Shown piece after piece: positions 1 through 11,071 of a stretch of 64,000 nucleotides of DNA. The stretch lies in the NCBI GenBank assembly GCA_948470475.1, contig OX419338.1, positions 2,189,944 through 2,253,943 on the forward strand. Direction: 5' to 3'. Position numbers and translations under genes: made by a program. This stretch comes from Galaxea fascicularis. Its lineage: Eukaryota > Cnidaria > Anthozoa > Scleractinia > Euphylliidae. The first letter of the stretch is position 1, and each line of letters opens with the position of its first letter. The notes under the pieces were generated by a model that saw only the letters and a program-made list of their open reading frames with translations, was not told where the DNA came from and did no database searches.

Positions 1-299
1 TGCATTGACTGAAAGGAGAAACAAGCGAACGCATTTCAATCGAGAAAGAAACGAAATGACGATCGCCGGCTTCGACGATTAAACACAACAACGGAGACTT
101 AAAATTACAAAATACAAGTTAAAACTTACTCGGCTAACTTTTTCAATTTTTGTTATTGTGTCTTGGAAAAATCGACTTAAAACATTTTCAGTTTCTTTTC
201 CTTCCAAGCCACAATTTGAAATCTACGTCTTCGTGGTACAAAGACCATGACGGCATGTGGTAGAAAAAGTAATTACTTGCAATTGTGGTTTACAACCAG

Positions 300-560
300 A
301 AGTGTCTCTCAGTTTCCGCCCGTTTCTCCCCCCCCCCCCCATGGATGGGGTCACCAAGAATTTACCCCCTAAGAAAAGAAGATCAAAGTGCCGACACAAT
401 TCCCCCCCCCCAGAAATAAGCCAAATTTTGTACTTCCCCTCGGAAAAAATCGCAAGATCAAAGGATGCCGACTGGCTCACCCCCTCAGAAATGACTTTGC
501 CCACTCCCTTCAGAAAATGTCATCCATGGAGGGGGGGGGGGGGGGTGGATATTAAATGGA
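300..560. repeat. C-tract element with inverted ends
   Basis: A run of C at about 330-342 is followed by CATGGATG, and the same arrangement appears inverted at the other end (CCATGGAG followed by a G run at about 526-545). Further C runs lie between them. The right end, read inwards on the minus strand, has AATATCCA followed by C's, which resembles the ends of the larger element at 11072-12451, so the two look like members of one family. It lies upstream of the first visible TAF12 exon. Open frames across it are products of the low-complexity runs. Confidence 0.55.
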
Positions 561-705
561 ATGGCCCATACTTCAGGCTGGGGATGCTCTGTTTCGGTCA
601 ATCCTGGACAATCTCATCTGTGGCTTCTTTCACAAGTTGCAATGAGTATAATACTGTAATTATCGCTTGTAATAACGTGATTTCCTTTTTATTTGTCTCT
701 CGTAG

Positions 706-2234
706 CTGCTGCTGCAGATCGCAGATGACTTCATCGAGAGTGTAGTTGCAGCATCTTGTCAGATCGCCAAGCATCGCAAATCAAACACTCTGGAAGTGCG
801 GGATGTACAGTTACATCTTGGTTTGTATTAAGCGTCACCTTTGCCCTCTGTGACTTGATGAGTTAAATTTATGTTACAAATAAAATCGTTCTTAAAAATT
901 TCCATGTAGAGCTGGCAATAATCACCTAATTGCTGCCACAGGATAAAAAGATAGAACCACCTCGTAACAGTTTAGCAAACAGCACTGACCACAGGAGCTT
1001 ACTTCTCAGTAGCTTTCAGTTGAGTAGTCGCACGTCACGATTTCATACACAGACTCAAAAGTTAGAACCACCTTGTACAGCATAATAAACAGCACCACAG
1101 GAAAGTACTGCTCAGTAGCTTTCATTTGAATGGTCACACTTAAGGATTTCATCCACAGACTAAAAAGCTAGAACCACTTTGTACAGCATAATAAACAGCA
1201 CCACATTAAGGTACTGCTCAGTAGCTTTCATTTGTATATTCACACTTTAAGATCTCATCCACAGACTCAATCGAGTAGTCGCACGTTACGATGTCATCCA
1301 CAGACTCAAAACGTAAAGCCACCTTCCACTCTGCTGGGAAGGTTTAATACCGGTGTGTACAGTAACACAGTACGTGTACAGTGCTCTCCAGTAGCTTTTA
1401 TTGGTTTATTTTAACCAGGCTCCAGCACTGGGAGTACTTTAGTTGTACATACAAATTTTCTGAATATTGGTGTCCATTGTAGAAAGATGCTGGAACATGT
1501 GGATTCCAGGATTTGGCAGTGATGAACTTCGGCCTTTCAAGAAACAAGCCACAACGGAAGCTCATAAGCAGGTTTGTGTCATCAGGGAAATATTCAGGGC
1601 AGATTTGTTTGGGTAAATTTCAGTTCCATCCAAACATACTGGTGTTATTTTCCAGGAAAAGTAACACACAAACAGGTCTTTGAATTCAACTTAAGTACTG
1701 TATAAGACTTAACTGTATTTCGCAGAGTGCCCGTTAATTTTGTCTCCCATAATAATAATTACAGTTCTGTTCTCAAAGCCGGTTCCGGTCTTTCAAGGAG
1801 TCAGAACATTGTTCTTCAATTATGCAGCAATCATTAAGGTGTAGTTGGAACGGTCTGTATTAGAGAGCAGTAAATAGGCCATTTCCGAGTTCATGTCTGC
1901 CTCTTCTTCAAAGTGAGTCTAAGTGCGAAGTTTTTGTTTTCATTCATATGTAAAGTAGAACTAATTACCATCACAAAAACTTCGCACTTAGACTCGCTTT
2001 GAAGAAGAGGCAGACAGGAACTCGGAAATGGCCTATTAAAATAAACGTAAGCTCAACTGATCTCTGGTGATCATTCCCTGTATTCTCACCTCTGTATTAT
2101 TGATGAGAGACTGAGAAGTTGGATGGTGATCACTATTAGGATGTAAGGGTTGCGTGACTATCTGATCTTACACCTGTTTGGTTTTTGTTTTCTTGCAGAG
2201 GTTAGCACTAATTCGGAAGTCGATGAAGAAGTAA
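706..2234 (+). CDS. TAF12: TAF12, TFIID subunit 12 (3' exons, partial)
   Basis: This is the C-terminal half of TAF12, the histone-fold subunit of TFIID (and SAGA) that pairs with TAF4 in the nucleus. Three exons are visible: 706-820, 1483-1571 and 2199-2234, each flanked by AG acceptors and GT donors and with matching phases. The first encodes the histone-fold helix beginning [14 protein letters not shown] and ends in the VRDVQLHL stretch. The second encodes the highly conserved [18 protein letters not shown] segment. The third encodes [11 protein letters not shown] and a TAA stop. This order matches animal TAF12 to its C-terminus. The earlier exons, including the first histone-fold helix, are not seen in the window and probably lie to its left. 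Introns of 662 and 627 bp contain repeats. The assignment rests on recognised protein sequence. Confidence 0.94.
952..1405 (+). repeat. ~106-bp tandem repeat in TAF12 intron
   Basis: About three and a half degenerate units of roughly 106 bp are present. Each begins near AGAACCACCTTGTACAGC, passes through CAGTAGCTTTCATTTG and ends near CCACAGACTCAAAA. Unit starts are near 952, 1062 and 1168, with a decayed partial unit to about 1405. A diverged copy of the same unit lies at 15000-15125, so this is a dispersed family that also expands in tandem. Confidence 0.8.
1873..2037. mobile_element. Palindromic MITE, AATAGGCCAT family, copy 1
   Basis: This is a 165-bp miniature inverted-repeat element. 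Each arm is about 65 bp, starting AATAGGCCATTTCCGAGTT and running through CTTCGCACTTAGACTC-like sequence; the arms are nearly perfect complements round a short AT-rich centre. A flanking TAA on both sides may be the target duplication. A second copy lies at 28470-28844, and an element with the same terminal ten bases but different arms lies at 42009-42165. It has no coding capacity and lies in the last TAF12 intron. Confidence 0.85.
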
Positions 2235-5200
2235 CAGAGGGAAATTATTAGAGAAAATACTCCAATTTATTTTATTGACGAAACGGTTATTTATACCATT
2301 TTAGTGCGTCTTTCGGAAGAACCCTCAAGCACATGCTCTTAAATCATTCCTCTTAGCTTACGCACAGAATATGCGAGAATTTGCTACGAATTGCTTATTA
2401 AAGTTTTCACAGAATCCCGGTGATGGTGTTATTCATTTAGTGTTACCGTTTGCGCTCTGAGTGGCGATAGCTTTGAGCTACATATAGTTTCATGATGTAT
2501 GAAATTATAACGTCATAGAAAGCTTTCGTAATTACACCTCAAGGTGCGATGGTGTACGGCTGTACGGATTGTCGTGGTACCTTGGACTGCGTTGTCTTTT
2601 GCAGGTGATTGGTACCTAGTGTAGCGAAGGGAACAGCGTAATATACGTACTCGCGGAGCGTATGAGAACATTCCCTTCCCCTCCCCCCCCCCCTCATCCC
2701 CATCCCCATCCCCATCCCTTAACATTTCCATACTCGTATCCTACTTAATTTAAGATCACTGGGCTCCTTTAAGCACAGACTTGAACGCCTTGTTACACAG
2801 AATTGTAAAAAGCAAAGTTGGATGTACCTTGTGTCTAATTTCTGATACATGGATTCATCAAATATATTATATGTATTCTATTCTCTCTTGCATTAAGAGC
2901 TTTGCTTTACTCTTGTTTGTCGAAAAAAATGCGTTGAAAATGACCCAGCTGATAAGAAGGCGGTCGATGTGTTACAGAGACGCTGTGAGAATCGTGTTGT
3001 TGGTGGTGTAAGGTCTGATGAAACCAGTATGGTGCTGTGCTCGAAGCCAATCAGCGCGTTGGCCTCGTTCTCAGGCAACCTATGAAACATGAGTAGCTTC
3101 ATTCATTCATCCATGATGAGTATAATCGCAATCTTTTTAGAGACTAGGCTACCAATGATCGACCTTTGTTTGGAGATAACTCCGTAAAAGCTAGGTGGGT
3201 TATGGTGTTGCTATGGTAACCCGTTCAAAAAATATATCTTGTAATGATTGCGCGTTAGTTTGAGACCACTGTACAGGTAACAACATAACGATTGGTAAAA
3301 ATGTTTCATATGTTTATTCCCTTTATTCAACAACTCTTTAATCTTTATTCATTTATACTCGGTAAAAATCATCAGGTACAACAAATTCCAATAAGAGGTT
3401 GAAGATCCTAAAATCCTAATCCTAATATTATATTAACTTACAACAATATGCTACTTTATAAAACTGATTTTCATGACAGCCGTGCATTTAATAGAGAAGG
3501 CGAAAGTACAAGATGAAACAAGTTAATTGAGAAAAAAAAGAACTATACTCTGTTGAAATAGGGATAATACCCACTGAAAAAGCACAGGAGCACCATTGAG
3601 GGAGGATATCCTGAACTACATTATAAAGACAGTATAAAAATCTGAAAACCTAGCTGCCACGCTATCATAACAATTATCTAGAAATCTGTGTTATCACAAC
3701 ACTTATTACGTGCTGAAAGGTGCTGCAAAGCGTTTTTCGTTTTTTGTGCCGTGTGCGGCTGAAACCAACTCAAGTTTGAGATGAATGAGAACTTTTTAAT
3801 AGAACTTTAAGCCATTATATTTATATTTATATTTGTACAGTTTGTAGCTTGTAAATGATTACGCAATTCAGTATTTTACTGCGATGTGATTTAATAATTA
3901 ACCAGTCTTTCTTTCTTTCTTCTTCTTCTTTCTTTCTGGGTGTTAGACATTTTAATAGCACAACGATACGTGACTCATAAGTAATGACTTCAATTAAGTT
4001 CATCAGTTGTGTTTTCACTGAATCGCTCCGGTCTGGCAGATAATTTCCTCGATTATGTTAATTTCCACAATACAGTGAAGGTGATTACTTCCTTTTACGA
4101 GATATTTGAATTAAAATTGAAGAGCTTCGTTCAACGCGAACCGCTCCTCGTTGACAAATGCTTAGATTTAGTCATGAACATTCTCTAAACGTAATATTAA
4201 CATTTCCGTTTGTCATGGCATAAACGATTCGTCGTAGTAAAATCTGGTTGTGCGTGACTCTGATCCTTAAGTTGTATACCCACAAAGAAACTTAAGGTGA
4301 TACATGGAAAGCGGTATGGCCATGTTAGAAAAAAAAAACTGCGCAATTCTCTAGGCCAAAATAAAGGGGTGGTATGCGTGGAAAAGTGACCATAATTCGA
4401 TCAGCGAGATCGTGGGGCGGGATTTCCCATTGCCGTACGGATAACAGCAATTTTCACTGACAGTATTTCATTTACGGATAAAATTGTTGCTGCAGTTTTC
4501 TTCCAAAAACTGAGCTCACGAATTATAAATTCTATGTGAATTAAGGTTCCCATTCACACTAGTGATTCTCTTAGTTCCTTCATCTTTCTCTTCGTGAATT
4601 ATCAAAAGTCCAAAACCATAACAAGATCATGACAGACCGCGAAGATCAATATACAAGGCCAGCCCTGCGTACGCGAATATCGCGATCGACTGACGTGTAC
4701 TTTTGTTTGCCGAAGACAGGAGCTGGTGAGATTTGCAAATTTCATTAAAAAGATTGCGATTGTGCTTTAATTACACGTCTGTTAAGAACTGTTCACTGCT
4801 TTAAAGTAGCCGCGGATGAACGATTCATGTCCTTGACAGCCGGGTGTATTTTGTGACGTAAAACAAAACTATTTGTGACTGTTAACTTGTCATAAAAGCA
4901 ACCTCGAGTTAGCCGATAAAAATCAGTTCAATTCAGAGTTTTTCAGTAGCAGACTACGAGCTACCCAATTGTGCTACTTACAGGTAAGGTATCTCGTTTG
5001 CGCATCAGACACATTAAACCAAGATTAATTCGGTCCCGAGTTGTTTGAAACCAGATTATCACTACCTTAGTTAAACAAATATCAGAAGTCCTAGTTCGTC
5101 AGAGAATTTTAAGGTTACCAGAGAGTAAAGTCTATTTCGAACATTTTTGTGATCAAAAGCTTCCAGAATAACTTAACAAGAGAAATCCAGAAACTATGAG

Positions 5201-7035
5201 TGTTGTCTCGAAAAACATGAACATTCAACTCTGAGGGGTAAATGTCCTGACAGCCAATCAGGCACGCTTAAAGCTTACCATCTTACTTCACTCTTGTTGC
5301 GAATACCACGACCACCTATCGACATTCACACCAGTAACAATATGCAGTACCGTTTGTCACGTGCCCAGAGCATCCAAACTGGAGTTAGGAAAGTTTAAGG
5401 CTTAATGATGGGTGAACTCGGAAAGTTTTGTTCCCACTGCGTGTGACAGGAGAAAAAAAAAAAACTTCTTTCATACGATCGCTGGTACTTTGCAAGCCCT
5501 GTCTGTGCCAGAAAATGGAGTAAATTGAGAGTGAAAGGAGAGGGGTGCACATAAATAAGTTAGTCGGAAAAATGGACGTAGCACCTTGTTGTGGAGGCGG
5601 ACTATCTGGCCTTTAGGGAGATTCAGCAACGACGACGACGGCGGCAACGAGGACGCCACAAAACAATGGGATTAACGAGCGGCCAATCTAATTCCCCGTT
5701 TTACAGGTGTTTTTGAAAGCATGTGGTCAGCGATGGTCAGCACTGAGCCTAAGTTACACATGCGTGTTGCTTACGCTCAAAGGTACATCAGCGTGGAATG
5801 TCACGCGTCATTTATCAATTTTGCGTGATGTATTTATTACTATCACGCCAAGGACTACCACCATTATGGTAGTCTTTCCGGAGAAAAGGGTTAGTATATT
5901 TAACGCATGCGTGAATGACAACAATAGGCGCGAGACACTGGAGTCAGATTAGAATGAAGTATGAGTTGTGCTGTTTCGATGGATGATGAAGGTAGTAAGG
6001 TGGGGACGAAAGTATTTGAAGTTTACGGCCGCGGCTTGTTGGTTATAACAACCGTGTGTTTAGTCTCCTTCGCAGACGCTCTTTTGGTTCGTCACGCAAT
6101 CTTTCCTCCCCAATGAACGTCTGCTGAAACGAGCAGCAGATTCCTTTCCCATTGTTAGCAAAGATCAGCCGGAGTCCACGTAAAAATTACTACAGAGTCA
6201 ATCAGCGTTAAGTTACTGTGTAATGAAAAGCCTGACGTCTGACGTTTTCGAGGGAAGTGTCTTTACTATTTTGAATTGCGTGCGATGCACAACCTGCGCC
6301 TCCTAGAAAGTCCTTCAATGATTTTTCAGCATCTTTGAATTTGGTCATCCCGATGAAAACGAAAGTAGAACTATGTTAGTGGCACTCGACCACTTCTGAG
6401 GAGAATTTAAGGGTTAAAAACAATGAAATTTAGTTTTTGAGAATGGAAACGTCGAGTTATTCAAACAACCCGTAGTGTAACCGCGAGAGACCTAGCGGGG
6501 AAGAAATGCCGTTCTGAGATCAAGCAGTGTTCTTTAAATCACATATTACTATTTGCCATTGAACTGATTGAATGCTCTGATTATCGGAAATAATGCAGGC
6601 GGTGAAAAGCGGCAAAAAACGTTAAAGGAATAATGCTAGTCGTAATTGATTCAGCATCAAGGTAATTTGGTTGAGCGGTTCCTACTCGGGGAGCAAATAT
6701 TTCGTTTCGAAGTGGACGAGTGCTGAGTTTTGTAATTTTTCTTGTGTTTTTTTGTTCCTTTGCTAATTTTGTTAAAACTGCAAGAACATTGTTAAAACTG
6801 GAAGAGCATTGTGTGACGAAAATAAACAAATGTTTGACGGATTTGAAAACTACAAATATTAGTATAATCAGAAGTGGCTGTTTCCACAAGTGATATTTGT
6901 ACGGAAGAAAAATGCTATGGAAGGGAATCCTTAATCTGGATATTTGTTCCCCTTGAAGTGAAGCCGTTTTTATGTTAAACAATGAAAGTGGTGATTTCGG
7001 ATAGTGAGCAATTTCATTTGTCAAATGGATTACTT
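2235..7035. other. Intergenic, no supported gene
   Basis: I see no recognisable coding exon, RNA gene or complete element in this 4.8 kb. It holds low-complexity tracts: C-rich and CCCCAT repeats at about 2680-2720, a pyrimidine TTTC/TTC tract at about 3908-3940, and a GAC-rich stretch at about 5625-5655. The sequence is otherwise AT-rich. The open frames present are short or lack any recognisable protein character. Confidence 0.6.
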
Positions 7036-7109
7036 TTGTCGCATATGGAGGTGTTGTATTACAACGGTTTGAATTTATAAAGGTTTGTATGGGATCGCAA
7101 CTATGGAGT

Positions 7110-7320
7110 GTGATTCCCATCAAAATTCAAAGTTCAATTATGATATTCAAATATGCAGTTTTGGCATTCAAATATTCAATCGTGATATTCCAATATGCAG
7201 TTTTGAAATTCCAATATTCAATTGCGCTTTGATTCCCATAAAAATTGAAAGTTCAATTGCGATATTCAAATATGCAGTTTTGGCATTCAAATATTTCATT
7301 ATGCAGTTTTGAAAATCAAA
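7110..7320 (+). repeat. AT-rich subterminal repeats
   Basis: Units built round ATTCAAATATGCAGTTTTG recur at least four times with small changes, alternating with AAAATTCAAAGTTCAATT-like blocks. They sit just inside the left TIR of the 7036-8744 element. Subterminal repeats of this sort often serve as transposase binding sites, but that role is inference here. Confidence 0.6.
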
Positions 7321-7582
7321 GCTTCATCTCGCTTTTCAACTTTGGATATGATTACCGTTAGAACTGGTAACTGAATTGTGATATTCAGATATCCAATCAC
7401 GGCGTTAGAAACTGAATGCGGTATTCGGATTTTCAGTTTCAATCTTGAAATATTCATTCGGCATGACACTCAGTAACCGGTTTTCATAGTAAAACCGAGT
7501 TGAGCTGGGCATCACTCACCAACACGATAATTTATTTCCTGCCAGAATAGTAATTTAGTCTACCGTCTAGTTGCATGAAAAC

Positions 7583-8248
7583 ATGGCGGACGGTGGAGAG
7601 ACTCCCTTTGATCGTCAGAGAGGTGTGTCTTTGTTACAAGAAGCGACCGATTTCCTCCAACAGTATTCCAGCCATCCAACTAGTACAAACCAAAGCGGAC
7701 AGGGAGATTCTGAGCAATCAACCCCAACAAGTTCCGTTTCAAGTCAAATTGCTCGGCCGCCAACATCTCAAAACCGAGACTCAGGTGAGTTTCATTCGAG
7801 AAGGGTGTTACAGAATTTCCAAGCCATTTTTGCGCCCTATCAGTCCAGACCGGGTCCTTCCTCAAGTTCAAGTATTCAAATATCACAGCTGCCTCAGAAA
7901 AAGAAAGGGAAATGGAGCAAGAGCAACATGTACTATAAGCGTGAGACTTGGACGTACAAGTTCTTTTGTTTGGCCTATAAAAGTCAGGCTGTCGCACCGA
8001 ATAAAGCAATGAAACATACTCTTCAGCTGGCGGGTTTAGGTCGGAAAAAAGTGTGTCAGTTTAGCATGAAAGCCAACGCTGCAGAAGTCAAAGCTAAGCT
8101 GGAAGAGACATATCCAAAACAGTGTTATGGAGGAGGATTCGACATATTGAGACGAGGACCGTTTGACCGATTTGTCAACGCGCAAACCAAAATGCTCCCC
8201 GGGTACCCTCGTGCTTTATTTGTCAAAATCGTCGCTCGCTACCCCTGA
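7583..8248 (+). CDS. Unrecognised protein within TIR element
   Basis: The first ATG (7583, MADGGETPF) gives 221 residues; an apparent earlier start at 7571 is a TTG, so I use the ATG. The first 110 residues are Ser/Gln/Thr-rich and look disordered. Residues from about 115 form a conserved-looking block with KWSKSNMYYKRETWTYKFF, then LAGLGRKKVC and AKLEETYPK. I have the impression of seeing the RETWT...GLGRKK...KLEETYPK block in multicopy cnidarian and fish proteins, some ending in a HECT ubiquitin-ligase domain, but I cannot confirm that. The frame ends soon after this block, and another frame stays open to 8594, so a frameshift or missing downstream exons are possible. Function is unknown. 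Confidence 0.5.
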   Translation: MADGGETPFDRQRGVSLLQEATDFLQQYSSHPTSTNQSGQGDSEQSTPTSSVSSQIARPPTSQNRDSGEFHSRRVLQNFQAIFAPYQSRPGPSSSSSIQISQLPQKKKGKWSKSNMYYKRETWTYKFFCLAYKSQAVAPNKAMKHTLQLAGLGRKKVCQFSMKANAAEVKAKLEETYPKQCYGGGFDILRRGPFDRFVNAQTKMLPGYPRALFVKIVARYP

Positions 8249-8744
8249 TTGGGCTAACTATCGTCACCTAGAGTACTTTGCCAACCGCGAGTGTGTCCAA
8301 GTAAAATGTACAAGCCTGTTTCTGCAGTTGCGAGCGAAGAAATCTCGAAATAAATGTATCGTAGCGAAGTCGTTGTGGACGGAATCGCGTAGCGAGGGAA
8401 CTGAAATGGAGCATCAACATCTCTTCTTCGATTCTACGGAGGAATTGAGTCGGCAGGGTTATTTTGGGTGGATTTATTGGCTTCGAGCGGCGGACACTCC
8501 GGAAATCAGTGTGCAGCCTTGTCTTTCTTTTAGTAGTGGAATCCCACAGAACGATAACTCACCGAAATCGCGTCAGATCGGCCTGAGGAGCTGACAAACA
8601 ACAAAGAATATCACACTGCAACAGGGTAAGTAAACTTTATTAACAAAACATGAGAATAAGTGACTTTTTTAGGAAAGCCGTTGCGATCCCATACAAACCT
8701 TTATAAATTCAAACCGTTGTAATACAACACCTCCATATGCTACA

Positions 8745-10036
8745 AGGCGGGAGTCACGTTTTGAGCTTGGGCCGCCAGTGAGACATACAGCCCTGGTTAT
8801 CAAATGCGATTTTCAACTTTGATCTATCACGTGCATACCTTTGGTAATAGCAAGTTCGTTGGTTAATTCCCACATGAATAAGGCAGCGCTGTTGCTTAAA
8901 TGCGACTCCGAACTTTGATCGGTCACGTGCATCCAAAATGAGCTTTGATCAATCACAAGATTTGCACGTGGTCAATTCAACTTCTTTACAACAACATCTA
9001 ATTGAATTTATTTTCTGTTACAATGATTGGTCACTTTTAACCGTTTTTTATTGGTTACTTTTCTCAAATTCAATTTTCTCTTCTTCTTATTGGCGGATTT
9101 CGATCTGTTGTTTGTCTGTTGATCGGGTTTTTTACTATTGTACAACTGTTGACGCTCTCAATTCGGAGGAGCTTATTTTGGAAGTAAGTGGTGGTTTGTT
9201 TTCGAGTCGGTAAGTTTAATATTGTCCTTATTTCGGCGGGATATAACCCGGTGTTACGCTCATCTGCTTACTGTACACAGACGTTGTCAGCAAAAGGCCC
9301 AACACTAAAATAGGAGCGTTTGTTTAGGTCGGGCTATTTTTGCTGTCCGAAGTAAAAAGTACGAAGCACTTGAAAATCAGAAATTGATGAAATATGGCAA
9401 TTACATCTATATTCGTTATCAGTACTATTTGTTTAACGTTGATTTGTTTTTGCTGGTGTTGTATATTACGGTGTGTTTGGTGGTTCGTTTGTTTGCGAAT
9501 ATTTCTTCATGTGGTCCTGGAACTGTTTCAGCACGTGTACGTATATTTTGGGAATTTGAGAGTCTGGACGAATATAGTGTTTGCGAAAGTGCAGAGAAAG
9601 AAAATGAACAAATAATAGAAAATATATTACATATCGGTTTTTGCGGAATTAATGAAACTCTTGTTTCAAAAAATGTAGGATGAATGACTATTTAATTTGT
9701 ACAAATCAAACTCAAAATCAGTCTTAGAAATAAGAAAACTAAACAAAAATCAAATGAAAAACAGTTTGCTCGTACTTCTCCGATACCATAGCAAAAACCA
9801 AAAGCGCCACAGATAAATGACTCGCCATTCAACCATTTTCTGACTTCTCCTTATCTTATCAACATTTTACCGCCCTTCACAAAATAGCTCAAGCACGCAT
9901 TGCGTGCCTATGTTTCATTAAGCTCCTCCAGAAGGACAACAACACGTGCTGGTCAATTTCTGCAGTTTAAATGTGGTTAAATGGAAAAACATGAAGTTAC
10001 AACTTACCAACAATGGAACCAAAGGAACTAATCTTC
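8745..10036. other. Non-coding, with CACGTG-bearing repeats
   Basis: No gene is supported. Between 8815 and 8975 the motif CTTTGATC followed by two bases and TCAC recurs three times, twice leading directly into GTGCAT, so CACGTG E-box cores are spaced about 95 bp apart. The rest is AT-rich. An ORF at 9384-9683 encodes hydrophobic stretches but has no recognisable features and overlaps a second open frame, so I do not call it a gene. Confidence 0.5.
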
Positions 10037-11071
10037 TTACGGAAACGTTTCCTGAGAGTGGTTTGCAATGGCATCGAGAATACGTTTTGTTCGAGTGACA
10101 CGAGGTTTCGTCGCTGTGCTCTGGGAGGGAGCCATGCGGAGGATCTCAAGAAGTCCCTTTGTTCCGAACTTTAAATATAACTCTTTGAGATGTGAATAGG
10201 AAAGGCCACTTCCTGCAATCTTCTGACCCATTGATTGTTTGATCGCACCACTGTCGTCCCTGGGGTCGAAAAGTCTTCCGCTGAATGTCTGGAGAATTTC
10301 ATGGCGTCGATCTAAATACGAGATGCTGGCAATTGCTTGTTCAAGACTAACAACTCCAGAACAATTCACTAGTTTTTCCTCGTTTAGTCGAAGTGCAGAA
10401 TGAAAGAGAATTTTTCTCAGTGCCTTAACGTCCTCCAAAGCATCGTGGGCTTCAAATTCTTCGTTAAAAAGATGTGAGTAAAGTGCTGATTGGTTTGATT
10501 TGCAAGATGCTGATTCACTGAGTTGCAAGGCCGGGTGTTTATTTTTCAAAAGATGTTTGACAAGGATTTGACTGTCGCCAAAATAAACATTCAGGTTGCT
10601 TAGTTTGCTGCGGAAATTTTCGTCGCTTCTCCGTAGAAGTATTGGAGTGTCAAATGTTGATGAATTATGACCAATTAGAACTGTACAAGATTCCTTCTGG
10701 GATGAACATTTTACTTGAGTAAGAAAGGTGTGAAACTCCTAAAGCGCTTCACCTAGAGAGACAGTTTCCACTGGTTGGTTTTCTTTCAATAATTTTCTGA
10801 TTCCATTGACATTTTGTACAGATAGTTTGTTCACTCGCGAAGCTCCAGTACTCACATTTACTGTTGGTAGAATGTACTTGGAAAACACTTGATTTTCATG
10901 AATGGCGGACAGCTGACATAGTTCTGCATTTTTCCCGGTGCAGGTAGTCTCAGTGTCAAAAACAACAAAACTGTAATTTTGGTTTGGATCATATGTCAGT
11001 TTTGGCTGCTCAGGTTGAGCATGGTAAGGTGGTACTAGTTTTTCATACTCATGAAGCTCATTATCAGAAAT
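10037..11071 (-). pseudogene. DEDDh exonuclease of a transposon-type gene (broken)
   Basis: Read on the minus strand, this encodes a DnaQ-like 3'-5' exonuclease domain with all signature motifs in order: FVVFDTETT (Exo I, Asp and Glu), HNSSTFDTPIL (Exo II, Asp) and HDALEDVKAL (Exo III, His and Asp). It ends at 10037. The frame is open except for one TAG at 10739-10741, between the first and second motifs. The upstream half of the gene lies at 12452-12730, separated by the inserted element 11072-12451. A basic linker leading into such an exonuclease is a layout I associate with multicopy cnidarian mobile-element proteins. The active-site residues look intact, so decay seems recent, but the stop and the insertion make this copy unlikely to work. 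Confidence 0.75.

Larger units (their letters stand above)
7036..8744. mobile_element. 1.7-kb element with ~65-bp TIRs
   Basis: The sequence at 7036-7101, containing TATGGAGGTGTTGTATTACA and ending GGGATCGCAAC, recurs as its reverse complement at 8680-8744, forming long near-perfect terminal inverted repeats. Just inside the left TIR is AT-rich subterminal sequence (7105-7320) in which GATATTCAAATATGCAGTTTTG-like units repeat. One gene (7583-8248) lies inside. The target duplication is unclear because the flanks partly continue the symmetry. No transposase is recognised, so it could be a non-autonomous element or a gene caught between inverted repeats. Confidence 0.65.

Noticed and set aside
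257..745. 162-residue plus-strand ORF near the left edge
   Set aside because: It spans C and G homopolymer runs of a repeat and runs through the splice acceptor of a TAF12 exon in the wrong frame.
6581..7123. 180-residue minus-strand ORF
   Set aside because: It runs into the left TIR of the 7036-8744 element, has no recognisable motif or compositional sign of coding, and looks like a chance frame.
9384..9683. Hydrophobic 99-residue ORF
   Set aside because: A second overlapping frame is equally open and hydrophobic, as expected of T-rich DNA; there is no family resemblance.
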